64,000 bases of DNA from Watersipora subatra (taxonomy: Eukaryota; Bryozoa; Gymnolaemata; Cheilostomatida; Watersiporidae): assembly GCF_963576615.1 (NCBI RefSeq), contig NC_088717.1, positions 59,446,749 through 59,510,748 of the forward strand. The letters run 5' to 3'. Position 1 is the stretch's first letter. Every line of letters begins with the position of its first letter. The notes beneath the pieces were generated by a model. It saw only the letters and a program-made list of their open reading frames with translations. It was not told where the DNA came from and did no database searches. The position numbers and the translations under genes were made by a program. This document shows, one piece after another, positions 37,001-46,216 of the stretch.

Positions 37001-40000
37001 GCCTTTGATGCTCGCGGTACAAAGTTCAAGCAGAGGACCTGTATTCCCCCAACCACCACTCCATTTCCCACAACTATAATGAGAACGATTCCTGCCACCA
37101 CTTCTCTGCCAGCTTTTGCTAAAACACTGTTAGTAGATTGAGTTGTGAAAATTCCCATTGTTCGTAATGTTTTTGCCTAAACAAGAGATATTAACATGCT
37201 CACAACCCATTTAGGTTTATGTGAGGTCTGGAAATTATGATTGTGACTTGTACCTGTTTGGATCAGTAGATTCATAGCTGCAGACATGACTAAACATCAA
37301 CATTATGTAGCAGGGTATAAATAAACTAGTGTCGGAGGTTGTAGAGAAGCACCTTGGCTGTTTTCATTGCCGAACAAGAGGAATAGGATATATTAGTCTT
37401 GCTAGTAACACAGGTTTACTTCATTTATGCCTGAGATATCTGTTTTAGTCTCAACAATGATATACAGCCCCAATATATAATTGGGCTGTATATCATTGGT
37501 CTCAACCTTTGACATCAATTGGCTTGCAAGGTCATTTAGTTATCAGAAATATTTTCTCCCTTGTCTCATCTAGCATAATAACCATTCTATAGATAGATAC
37601 AGCATTAGGATTACAAGTTTAAAGCTCAACAGGGCCACACTGGCAACCATGCTGTGATTTTAACAGATGCCGTTGTGTAATTGGAATAAGCTGGTCGGAG
37701 AACAACAAACGTCAAAAGGAAGTATACATCAAAGATGAGGACGTCATCAAGCCACACCTAGTGTCAGCCACCAGCTGCCGTGTAGCCAGAAACCAGTGTC
37801 ACAACTATTGTGGCACTAAGGGTAAACTTCTTCAGGCTTGCGCTCATCAAAAAGTACTGATCAAAAAACTTATCTCTTGCTTTGAAGCCAGAGCTTCTGT
37901 TAATATTGTTATGTAGGTTGGGTTTGCTGTCACACCCCCAAATTCAACTTGTGTTTATAACTATGTATTGTTTTAGCTAACCAGATTGATGGAGGGACGT
38001 ACATCTATGGCTATACAACAGAGATTGGTGAGTATAACTAATGCTGCCACAAAATCTTGCTATAGCATTGCTATAGCTGGCTAGCTGCATTAGCATTGCT
38101 ATAGTTTGGAGTTATTGCTTCATGAATTGTCAGTGCTGTGGATTATTCACTTTGACTTAGATTTGGAAATTAGGACCCACATTCTTTGGCTTCTACATGA
38201 GTTTATCATTGTTTGTTGATAAATGTCATGCATCCACATATTACCCGTTTTTCATCTTTATGGAGTTGTCTTACTTATGCCTTTTAAGAAATACATAATG
38301 CAATTGACTTCCTTGAACCAACTTTCTTGATATTCTAGTCTAACTAATACCTCAGTCTTGCAGAGCTTGTGTAAGATAGCAGTCCTTTGAAATCTTTTCT
38401 TGTGAGCGTCTAATCAGTAGGCAAATTACTTGAAATCTGATAAATGCAATACCTATCTACTCTACATGTGACGCGGATGGAAACATGTGACACTTATAAG
38501 CACTGACAATTGCTGATCAGGTGATGAAGTGTGCCACCAGCATGATGAACGGGTGAAAGGAGATTCAGCAGCTGCCTTGCAGGTGTTCCTTGATGTTGGA
38601 CATTGCAGCGACTCCCAGGCAGTAAAAGACACAGTTGTAGCGAGTCTAGAGGATCCCTACTGCTGCGGAGGACCTGCTGGAGACAGGGAATGGACTGAAT
38701 GCAACAGGTGAGCTTTCTTTTTCAACTTGTAGTTTTTTTTTATCAGACAGGCGACTCCTACCAGTATAAATTCAGTTTGATCATAGCAAGATATAATCTA
38801 CTCCAGACAGACAACTCCTACCTGTATAAATTCGGTTTGATCACAACAAGATATAATCTACTCCAGACAGACGACTCCTACCAGTATAAATTCAGTTTGA
38901 TCACAACATGATATAATCTACTCCAGACAGACGACCCCTACCTGTATAAATTCAGTTTGATCACAACAAGATATAATCTACTCCAGACAGACGACTCCTA
39001 CCTGTATAAATTCAGTTTGATCACAACAAGATATAATCTACTCCAGACAGACGACTCCTACCAGTATAAATTCAGTTTGATCACAACATGATATAATTTA
39101 CTACAGACAGGCGACTCCTACCTGTATAAATTCAGTTTAATCACAAGAACATATAATTTACTCTAGACAGACAACTCCTACCAGTATAAATTCGGTTTGA
39201 TCACAACAAGATATAATCTACTCCAGACATACGACTCCTACCTGTATAAATTCAGTTTGATCACAGCAAGATATAATCTACTCCAGACAGACAACTCCTA
39301 CCTGTATAAATTCAGTTTGATCACAACAAGATATAATCTACTCCAGACAGACGACTCCTACCTGTATGAATTCAGTTTGATCACAGCAAGATATAATCTA
39401 CTCCAGACAGACGACTCCTACCTGTATAAATTCAGTTTGATCACAACAAGATATAATCTACACCAGACAGACGACTCCTACCTGTATAAGTTCAGTTTGA
39501 TCACAACAAGATATAATCTACTCCAGACAGACGACTCCTACCTGTATAAGTTCGGTTTGATCACAACAAGATATAATCTACACCAGACAGACGACTCCTA
39601 CCTGTATAAATTCAGTTTGATCACAACAAGATATAATCTACTCCAGACAGGCAACTCCTACCTGTATAAATTCAGTTTGATCACAACAAGATATAATCTA
39701 CTCCAGACAGACGACTCCTACCTGTATAAGTTCGGTTTGATCACAACAAGATATAATCTACTCCAGACAGGCGACTCCTACCTGTATAAATTCGGTTTGA
39801 TCACAACAAGATATAATCTACTCCAGACAGACGACTCTTACCTGTATAAGTTCAGTTTGATCACAACAAGATATAATCTACTCCAGACAGACGACTCCTA
39901 CCTGTATAAGTTCGGTTTGATCACAACAAGATATAATCTACTCCAGACAGACGACTCCTACCAGTATAAATTCGGTTTGATCACAACAAGATATAATCTA

Positions 40001-43000
40001 CTCCAGACAGATGACTCCTACCAGTATAAATTCAGTTTGATCACAACAAGATATAATCTACTCCAGACAGATGACTCCTACCTGTATAAATTCAGTTTGA
40101 TCACAACAAAACATCATCTACTCCATGTTAATCTTTTGATTATCAGAATGTTTTGTCGCTTTAAAACGAGCCCCAAGCAGCCAATCAATCGTATAGCTAG
40201 AGTTGGTTGTCAGTGTATATTTAGTATGACTTTGGTTTTTATTTTGCAGGACAGACCCTGATCTACTGATTCTCTCAGAAAAGTATGTGAATACCAAAGT
40301 TATTGGCTGTGGTTCCATTAATGTATCAGCACCTGCATGTTAGCATTCCAAGTTGAACATCTCGTTATACCATGCTATACTCCTACCAGCTATGCCATGT
40401 TATTTCGTGGTATAATATACTGTACTATATTATTTTTTGCTAACTATACTATGCTGCACTATTTTATACTGCGCTGTATTATTTTGTACTATACTGTACT
40501 TTACTGTATTGCACTGTACTGTGCTAGTTGTACTGTGCAGTGCTCTACTGGGTAGTACTTGACTGAACTGCAATATGTTGCAATGTACCACACTGTACTG
40601 TGCAATGCTAGGCTAAACCACACTATACTGTGTTATACTACACTATGCAATACTACACTATGCTGCAGTACGCTATACTACACTAGGCTATACTGCACTA
40701 TGCTATACTACACTATGCTATACTGCACTAAGCTATACTGCACTATGCTCTACTACACTATGCTATACTGCACTATGCTATACTGCACTATGCTATAATA
40801 TACTATGCTATACCGCACTATGCTATACTACACTATGCTATTTACTGCACTACTCTATACTACACTATGCTATACTGCACTATGCTATACTGCACTATGC
40901 TACACTGCACTATGCTATACTACACTATGCTATACTGCACTATGCTATACTCCACCATACTGTATGTACTACACTAATACTGCACTACGCTATACTATGC
41001 ACCCAATCTCAGATGCCACTGCATGGTTGGCATGTCAACTGATGATGCCGGGTTTGGCATGACAATGGATGTGCAAGCTGAAGACCCCAGCATTATTAGA
41101 CCAAAGATGATCGATGGAAACAGCTGTGACTCTATCAATAGCCAGTGCGAAGATTATTGCAGAAGGAAAGGTCAGTATGTAACTTGAATGTGACTTGTTG
41201 GTGTGAGGAAAGAGTCCTAACCTATCTGAACTGCCTAATTTATTTGAGTTGTAACTGTATTGCAAACCTATCTAAATGGTTGCATCCCGCTCTTTTACTG
41301 TATCTACAACTTCTACTGTGGTATAATTCCAATAGATGCTGGTGGCATAGTTAGTTGATTGGTACAGTAACCACACGGACATCTGTATGCACCTATACGA
41401 GAATACTGTACACTTATCCACACATCAGTGTATGCTCTGTGTAGGCTTTTATGTTGTCACCAAAAAGTTTACAGCGTTGACAGTGGTGTAATGCTGAGTG
41501 TAATGCTGAGTGGAATGCTGAGTGTAATGCTGAGTGTAATGTTGAGTGTAATGCTGAGTGTAACGTTGTGTGTAATTTTGAGTGTAATGCTGAGTGTAAT
41601 GCTGAGTGTAATGCTGAGTGTATAGCTGAGTGTATAGCTGAGCGTAATATTGAGTGTATAGCTGAGTGTAATGCTGAGTGTAATGTTGAATGTAACGCTG
41701 AGTGTAGTTCTGAGTGTAATGCTGAGTGTAATGCTGAGTGTAATGCTGAGTGTAATGTTGAGTGTAATGCTGAGTGTAATGTTGAGTGTAATGCTGAGTG
41801 TAATGTTGAGTGTAATGTTGAGTGTAATGTTGAGTGTAATGTTGAGTGTAATGCTGAGTGTAGTTCTGAGTGTAATGCTGAGTGTAATGCTGAGTGTAAT
41901 GCTGAGTGTAATGTTGAGTCTAATGCTGAGTGTAATGCTGAGTGTAATGCTGAGTGTAATGTTGAGTGTAATGTTGAGTGTAATGTTGAGTGTAATGTTG
42001 AGTGTAATGCTGAGTGTAATGTTGAGTGTAATGTTGCGAGTATTGTTGCTTGTAACGCTGTGTGCAAAGTGTACACACCATTTAGCCAGTCCATGGACTT
42101 TACTGGAGTAGCTGTTTTACACCCAGACTTTTCTAAATGTTAGTCTTGACCCTAGTTAGAGAGAAATACCAGATGGCACCCTAATAGCTTTATTGCCTTT
42201 ACTGTGACACACTAACACCTCTATTGCTGTGACACACTGATCTTTTCCTTGCTGTGACACAATGAACTCTTTATTGATGTGGCACACTGATCTTCTCCTT
42301 GCTGTGGCACACTGAGCTCTTTATTGATGTGACAAACTATTTTGATACTAATAGGCAAAGTAAAGCAGGCCCTTAATGCATTTACTTGAGACAGCAGCAA
42401 AAGATCTTCTAGCCTTTGATCACATTTCATAGCTTTGTTGTTCATATGACAACAACATTGAAAAGTTATAGATTCTTAACAAAGCTGTTTCTGATTTATT
42501 TTAATCATACGTAATCTTCATAATACATGTACATGTAGATACCAGACAATTAGAAATAGCACATACTATATATGTATATACTTTACAGTCAATTTCAATG
42601 CATACCATGCATTCTGTTTTCATACAATATTTTAGTAGGAAGGTGGTAAACTTTCTACTAAGAGTAGGAAGTTATTTTACTAGTATTTTGGCAGCATAAA
42701 AGTTCATTTCCGATATGCTGAGACAATCTTTATGACAGTTTGCTGTGAATTCAGCAACCCAATTGTACAAGAGAGCTATACAGTTATGTGAATGCTAACT
42801 TTCTCTTTTGAATTTTAGCTGAGAAGATAACTCTCGACCAAGACTACATGTATGGAGGAATGAACACGATAGGTCAGTGACAACATGGAAAAATCTGCTA
42901 CTAACTATTTTGTTGATTGCATTGTTCAACCATCATGTCAGAATAATGAAATAATGGACACTTGTTGACAGGTGACGAGGTATGTCAACTTCACTACGCA

Positions 43001-45634
43001 AAAGTCTACAAGTCTGATAAAGCCAGCCTTCAACTTTTCTATGACACTGGGAGGTGTAGCGCCAATTCGGCGGTAGATGACTTGATAGTGAACACCCTTA
43101 CTGATCAGTTCTGTTGTGGGGGCTCGATAAACGCTCTTTACCAGACAGGTTGCCAAAGGTAAGCATCACACGGTCTGTTGGGGGTCAAATCAGATTTTTT
43201 CGCAACAAAAAACTGGCAGTAGTTTTGCTGATGTGAATGCATTGGTATTTCTTCACATTCTCTGGTTCCCTATTCATGCTGAATAATTGATGTGAATGTG
43301 AGTTTCCTCTATATTTGCAGCGCACCAACAACACCGCTTCCCGCTACAAACCATTTTACTGATGGGTATGTACTAGATGAATAATAACTTATACACCCCT
43401 GTCAGCTATCAAACTACTGAATAATAACTTATACACCACTGTCAGCTATCAAACTACTGAATAATAACTTATACACCACTGTCAGCTATCAAACTACTGA
43501 ATAATAACTTATACCCCCCTGTCAGCTATCAAACTACTGAATAATAACTTATACACCACTGTCAGCTATCAAACTACTGAATAATAACTTATACACCCCT
43601 GTCAGCTATCAAACTACTGAATAATAACTTATACACCACTGTCAGCTATCAAACTACTGAATAATAACTTATACACCCCTGTCAGCTATCAAACTACTGA
43701 ATAATAACTTATACACCACTGTCAGCTATCAAACTACTGAATAATAACTTATACACCACTGTCAGCTATCAAACTACTGAATAATAACTTATACACCACT
43801 GTCAGCTATCAAACTACTGAATAATAACTTATACACCACTGTCAGCTATCAAACTACTGAATAATAACTTATACACCACTGTCAGCTATCAAACTACTGA
43901 ATAATAACTTATACACCACTGTTAGCTATCAAACTACTGAATAATAACTTATACACCCCTGTCAGCTATCAAACTACTGAATAATAACTTATACACCACT
44001 GTCAACTATCAAACTACTGAGTAGATGTGTACATATTCTCGGCCAATCAGCTATCTCTATCTGGTGGCATCTTTTATTACTATAGACAAGTGAACTACCT
44101 GGTGTTTATCTATTCGATTGGTGGCCATCAAAGATGAACTTACACAAAAATTTGTAGATTTGATGAGAAAGTATCGGTATTTTTCTATCATTTGCGTTGT
44201 TTTTAAATGTTTGATATGATCTGACTGCCAGGGTGCTTCAAGATTAAAATCAATAAAACTTGATCACGATTGAAAAGCTCAAGTCAATCGAATGCGCGAT
44301 TATGATGTCAATAATGGCCATGAGATCGACAGAATAGAGACGGGTAACGCTGCAACTTGAATGCAATATCCGATATCAACCATCCCAACGATAACAATCA
44401 GTGATGTCATCGTGAACTTATTTTCATTTTGAGCGTTTTACTTGCAATCAAGTTTTATCGATTCTAACTTATAAACATTCTGGCAATCAGATCACCACAA
44501 ACATTCAAACTAATCGCAAATGATAGAAAAATATTGACATGTTCTGATTAAATCTACAAAAGAATTGATAAAGTTTATCTTAACCAGTATGCAGATGATG
44601 GGGACTGACTGTTTGATTATCAGCTAGTTATCAGCTAGTCAACTGTACCAAATTGTTTACAAGGTCTATCATAGACCTACTAACTATACACCGCATATTA
44701 ACTGTATAGTTCATAGGTCTATGAGGTCTATAGACAAGTTACGGTTACAGGTGTCGATGCAACCTAACTATAGAGACAGATGACTTTCATGAAACGTGGC
44801 CATTTTTCAAGATCTTATCAGATGCCAATCTGCCCAAAGTCTTCAATTTACAGTACGACTCATCAAGAAAATCATGCAAGAAAGCTCGTGATCTGTGCCA
44901 TGACATGTGCATGAAGGAAGGTATGTGACACATCTCAAACAAAAGTGGTAGTGGTATAAGTCACCATCTACATAGCTAAATATGTCATCGGTTAAAGGAG
45001 GAGGACACGGTGGGTATGTCCGAGAGTTTTATCATGAACAGTAGTTTTAAAGGAACAGCTGTGTGAGTGGTTTTATGTACTAGGCAAGCACTGATGAACT
45101 GAATCTACTGAATTTCTTCACAAAGTAGGTTTAAGAGCTACGCAGTAGGCATATTCATTAAATGACACCTCGTAATTACATACACTGTAGGTATATTCAC
45201 TGTATGACAACTCCTCTATTTTGCCAGCCGCCAACTACTTTGGTCAGGGCTCAAAAACACGGTTGTCATGGAAACAGCCTGGAACATGGATAACTAACTA
45301 CATGACCCTCGGTGAGAGTTTACCACTTATATTTACTCTATTCTATGTGTCGAGCTTGCGATCTAAAATACACGCATTCAAATTCACTTTTGGCAGTTAT
45401 GACTCGTCGGTTTCTTGGACTTTAGGCAAATACGCTTGCTCCGTGATTGATAACCCGGTGAGCGATCCTGTGACCTTTCTTGTAACATCCAACACACAAA
45501 AGTGCGGAGCCACACAGAATGAGGAAGACGTGACAGACCACCTAAATGAAGACATCTGCTGCGCGAAGAATTACTTGGGAGGACAGGCTTACAAGACTCC
45601 GTGTGACAGCAGTGATAACTCCATATTTGGCTAA
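26958..45634 (+). CDS. Mucin-like protein with five tandem 10-cysteine modules
   Basis: Nineteen exons: 26958-28029, 28745-28899, 29063-29125, 34693-34888, 35564-35638, 35929-36089, 36299-36364, 36855-37128, 37667-37821, 37977-38027, 38521-38707, 40250-40282, 41013-41170, 42819-42872, 42972-43158, 43321-43365, 44751-44920, 45228-45311, 45426-45634. All are GT-AG with continuous phase and give 1131 residues without a start codon, which must come from upstream (CUB exons 1-5, or the candidate at 26778). The product is a Thr/Pro-rich segment of about 357 residues and then five cysteine modules with short Thr/Pro linkers. The module signature is C-x-C-x(33-38)-C-x6-C-x3-C, then G-x3-C-x(21-24)-C-x(17-18)-CC-x(11-15)-C. 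I do not recognise this domain. Ten cysteines each suggest five disulfides in a secreted or surface protein; the mucin part suggests O-glycosylation. Function unknown. Introns are full of minisatellites. Confidence 0.78.
28030..28744 (+). other. Intron after the Thr-rich exon
   Basis: Non-repetitive intron of about 0.7 kb. Minus-strand frames at 28098-28289 and 28292-28504 have no domain or splice support. Nothing recognised. Confidence 0.55.
29214..29345. repeat. AT-rich palindromic low-complexity tract
   Basis: Runs of AATATATATATA and TATATATATTT with self-complementary halves, in the long intron of module 1. Able to form hairpins; no gene. Confidence 0.8.
29460..30415. repeat. 32-bp minisatellite, about 30 copies
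   Basis: The unit is ACACAGCACATGAACATAAC plus CAGACTGAAGCA. Because 32 is not a multiple of three, minus-strand frames cycle through all three translations (Cys/Val/Leu-rich), so the frames at 29475-30406 are not genes. Array in the long intron of module 1. Confidence 0.93.
30416..31020 (+). other. Intronic spacer between two arrays
   Basis: AT-rich sequence with decaying copies of the preceding 32-bp unit up to about 30540, then nothing recognisable. Confidence 0.55.
31024..34135. repeat. 33-bp satellite, about 94 copies
   Basis: The unit is CTGTAATAAGACACTGTGTA plus GATGAGCATATAT. Differences are confined to a few sites (CAC/CAG, TGTGTAG/TTCGTAG, ATATCT/ATACCT/ATATAT). Since 33 is a multiple of three and the unit lacks stops in several frames, reading frames of 700-1050 codons appear on both strands. 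They have no start context, domain or splice logic and lie inside an intron of the cysteine-module gene. Confidence 0.95.
34889..35270 (+). other. Intronic sequence, no feature recognised
   Basis: AT-rich intron 3' of the GEKVC exon, leading into the 24-bp array. Confidence 0.5.
35275..35510. repeat. 24-bp minisatellite, about 10 copies
   Basis: The unit is AGTAACAGTACTTTAGAGGT plus AGTT. The open frame through it (VSNSTLEV) results from the period of 24. It ends about 50 bp before the Thr/Pro linker exon at 35564. Confidence 0.92.
35929..37128 (+). other. Cysteine module 2 (3 exons; last two fused)
   Basis: Exons 35929-36089 (CQC ... DCTEIKTNCQAYC), 36299-36364 (linker) and 36855-37128 (GDHMC ... 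KC ... FCC ... TC, then a Thr/Pro tail). In the other internal modules the Thr/Pro linker is a separate exon; here the GDHMC exon reads straight into it (274 bp instead of about 187-196). Outer phases are still 2 and 2. The donor of the fused exon (ACACT|GTTAGT) was set by phase. Confidence 0.8.
36445..36550. repeat. About 26-bp repeat, 4 copies
   Basis: Copies of TTGGACTGATGCAACTATTC plus TTTACC in the intron between the linker and GDHMC exons of module 2. Confidence 0.8.
37448..37505. other. Near-perfect hairpin flanked by a 7-bp direct repeat
   Basis: GTCTCAA occurs at 37448-37454 and 37499-37505. Between them 44 bp fold into a hairpin whose arms are CAATGATATACAGCCC and GGGCTGTATATCATTG, with CAAT/ATTG extending the stem and a single bulge. 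It resembles a minimal palindromic insertion with a target duplication. It is intronic to the cysteine-module gene. Confidence 0.6.
37667..40282 (+). other. Cysteine module 3 (4 exons)
   Basis: Exons 37667-37821 (CRC ... SCRVARNQCHNYC), 37977-38027 (linker), 38521-38707 (GDEVC ... HC ... YCC ... EC) and 40250-40282 (short linker TDPDLLILSE). Phases 2-1, 1-1, 1-2, 2-2. The third exon is 187 bp, identical in length to its counterpart in module 4. The Thr/Pro linker has shrunk to 11 residues and is no longer Thr-rich. Confidence 0.8.
38745..40110. repeat. 60-bp satellite, about 23 copies
   Basis: The unit begins GACTCCTACCTGTATAAATT and ends CTACTCCAGACA. The period of 20 codons leaves frames open over 350 codons, but stops appear where a unit reads CATGATATAA. 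The array lies wholly inside the intron between 38707 and 40250, and its frame does not match the linker exon frame. Confidence 0.94.
40395..41000. repeat. 15-bp tandem repeats, about 35-40 copies
   Basis: Units of CTATACTGCACTATG and close variants, becoming regular after 40620. The array runs to within 10 bp of the acceptor of exon 41013. Confidence 0.92.
41171..41484 (+). other. Intronic sequence, no feature recognised
   Basis: Start of the intron after exon 41013-41170. Short frames on both strands lack domains. Confidence 0.5.
41485..42060. repeat. 12-bp minisatellite, about 48 copies
   Basis: Units GTAATGCTGAGT and GTAATGTTGAGT with a few GTATAGCTGAGT and GTAGTTCTGAGT. The frames in it (CNAE, MLSV, LHSA repeats) reflect the period of four codons only. 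Confidence 0.94.
42180..42335. repeat. About 40-bp repeats, 3-4 copies
   Basis: Copies of CTTGCTGTGACACACTGAGC with CTCTTTATTGATGTG, imperfect, in the intron between exons 41170 and 42819. Confidence 0.75.
43375..44020. repeat. 40-bp minisatellite, about 16 copies
   Basis: The unit is TACTGAATAATAACTTATAC plus ACCACTGTCAGCTATCAAAC. Almost the only variation is ACCACT/ACCCCT, so the array looks recent or homogenised. Intron between modules 4 and 5. Confidence 0.95.
44151..44560. mobile_element. Foldback MITE of about 410 bp
   Basis: The left end TTTGTAGATTTGATGAGAAA and the right end, in complement TTTGTAGATTTAATCAGAAC, begin inverted arms about 150 bp long. The shared blocks are ATTTTTCTATCATTTGCG, GATCTGA(C/T)TGCCAG and AAAACTTGAT. 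No coding capacity. Part of the right arm resembles 56925-57020. It lies in the intron before exon 44751. Confidence 0.75.
44660..44735. other. Imperfect hairpin just upstream of an exon
   Basis: AGACCTACTAACTATACA pairs with TGTATAGTTCATAGGTCT across about 15 bp, with repeated GGTCTAT words on both sides. It ends about 15 bp before exon 44751 and could affect acceptor accessibility. Confidence 0.45.
44751..45634 (+). other. Cysteine module 5 and C-terminus (3 exons)
   Basis: Exons 44751-44920 (CRC ... SCKKARDLCHDMC), 45228-45311 (linker, longest of the five at about 28 residues) and 45426-45634 (GKYAC ... KC ... ICC ... PC, then DSSDNSIFG and TAA). The last exon begins after TTTAG at 45425, which restores phase 1 and the G-x3-C motif; the open frame upstream of it is intron. 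No anchor or GPI signal follows, so this end is soluble. Confidence 0.82.
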
Positions 45635-46216
45635 AACATTCCTCAATGCTTTGCACAACAAAGAGAGTCGTCAATTTGAAAAAAAAAAATTTCAACAGTT
45701 TTCTGACGAGTAATCGTGATTAGGCTTAAATGTCAAACAATTTCAACAGGAAATAGAGCCAAGCCTGAGTACCAATGAATGTGATTTGCTACTACTTTAG
45801 GGGCACAGCTTGCATCGATCACCACCTAAAAGCAGAACTCTTTGACTGAGAATACATACAAGAGTCAGTTGGGATTAAAATCTAGCTTTCTGAATATATT
45901 TACATGAATTTTGCTCATCTGTTATAACAAACCAGCACCTTGTACATGTATAATGCCACCATAGCACCAATTTCATGCTTGATTTTGTTAATAATTAGCT
46001 ACAGCCCTTAGCACCATCTCGAATGTCAATCAAAAAACAGAAAATAGGAGAGTAGGTGAGCTGTAAGGAGACACAAAACAGATAAATGTGACTCGCTGTT
46101 CGTATGGTCTCTGTTGGACAATGACCAATCAGCTGGTTCTCTGTTAGACAATGACCAATCGGCTGGCTCTCAGTTGGGCAATGACCAATCAGCTGGTTAT
46201 AAAGGGTGGACCATCA
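45635..46216. other. Convergent 3' ends of the cysteine-module gene and MIPEP
   Basis: The 580 bp between the two stop codons. ATTAAA at 45874-45879 is a possible poly(A) signal for the + strand gene. I see no canonical AATAAA on the minus strand for MIPEP. A 31-bp repeat lies at 46108-46200. Confidence 0.5.
46108..46200. repeat. About 31-bp repeat, 3 copies, MIPEP 3' region
   Basis: Copies of TCTGTTAGACAATGACCAAT plus CAGCTGGT. Immediately downstream of the MIPEP stop codon on the minus strand, so probably in its 3' UTR. Confidence 0.85.

Larger units (their letters stand above)
41013..43365 (+). other. Cysteine module 4 (4 exons)
   Basis: Exons 41013-41170 (CHC ... SCDSINSQCEDYC), 42819-42872 (linker), 42972-43158 (GDEVC ... 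RC ... FCC ... GC) and 43321-43365 (linker APTTPLPATNHFTD). Phases 2-1, 1-1, 1-2, 2-2. It is the closest match to module 3 in the second half: both begin GDEVC, have CCGG and span 187 bp. Confidence 0.82.

Noticed and set aside
38699-40261. Forward frames of 70 and 354 codons (DSYLYKFSLITTRYNLLQ repeats)
   Set aside because: 60-bp satellite with a period of 20 codons. Some units contain in-frame stops and the frame does not agree with the linker exon at 40250.
41414-42143. Frames with CNAE, MLSV or LHSA repeats
   Set aside because: 12-bp intronic minisatellite; three frames and both strands are open equally.
45312-45425. Continuous open frame from 45221 into the last exon
   Set aside because: Reading through puts the linker and the last exon in conflict with module phases. 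The donor at 45312 and the acceptor at 45425 give the expected G-x3-C start.
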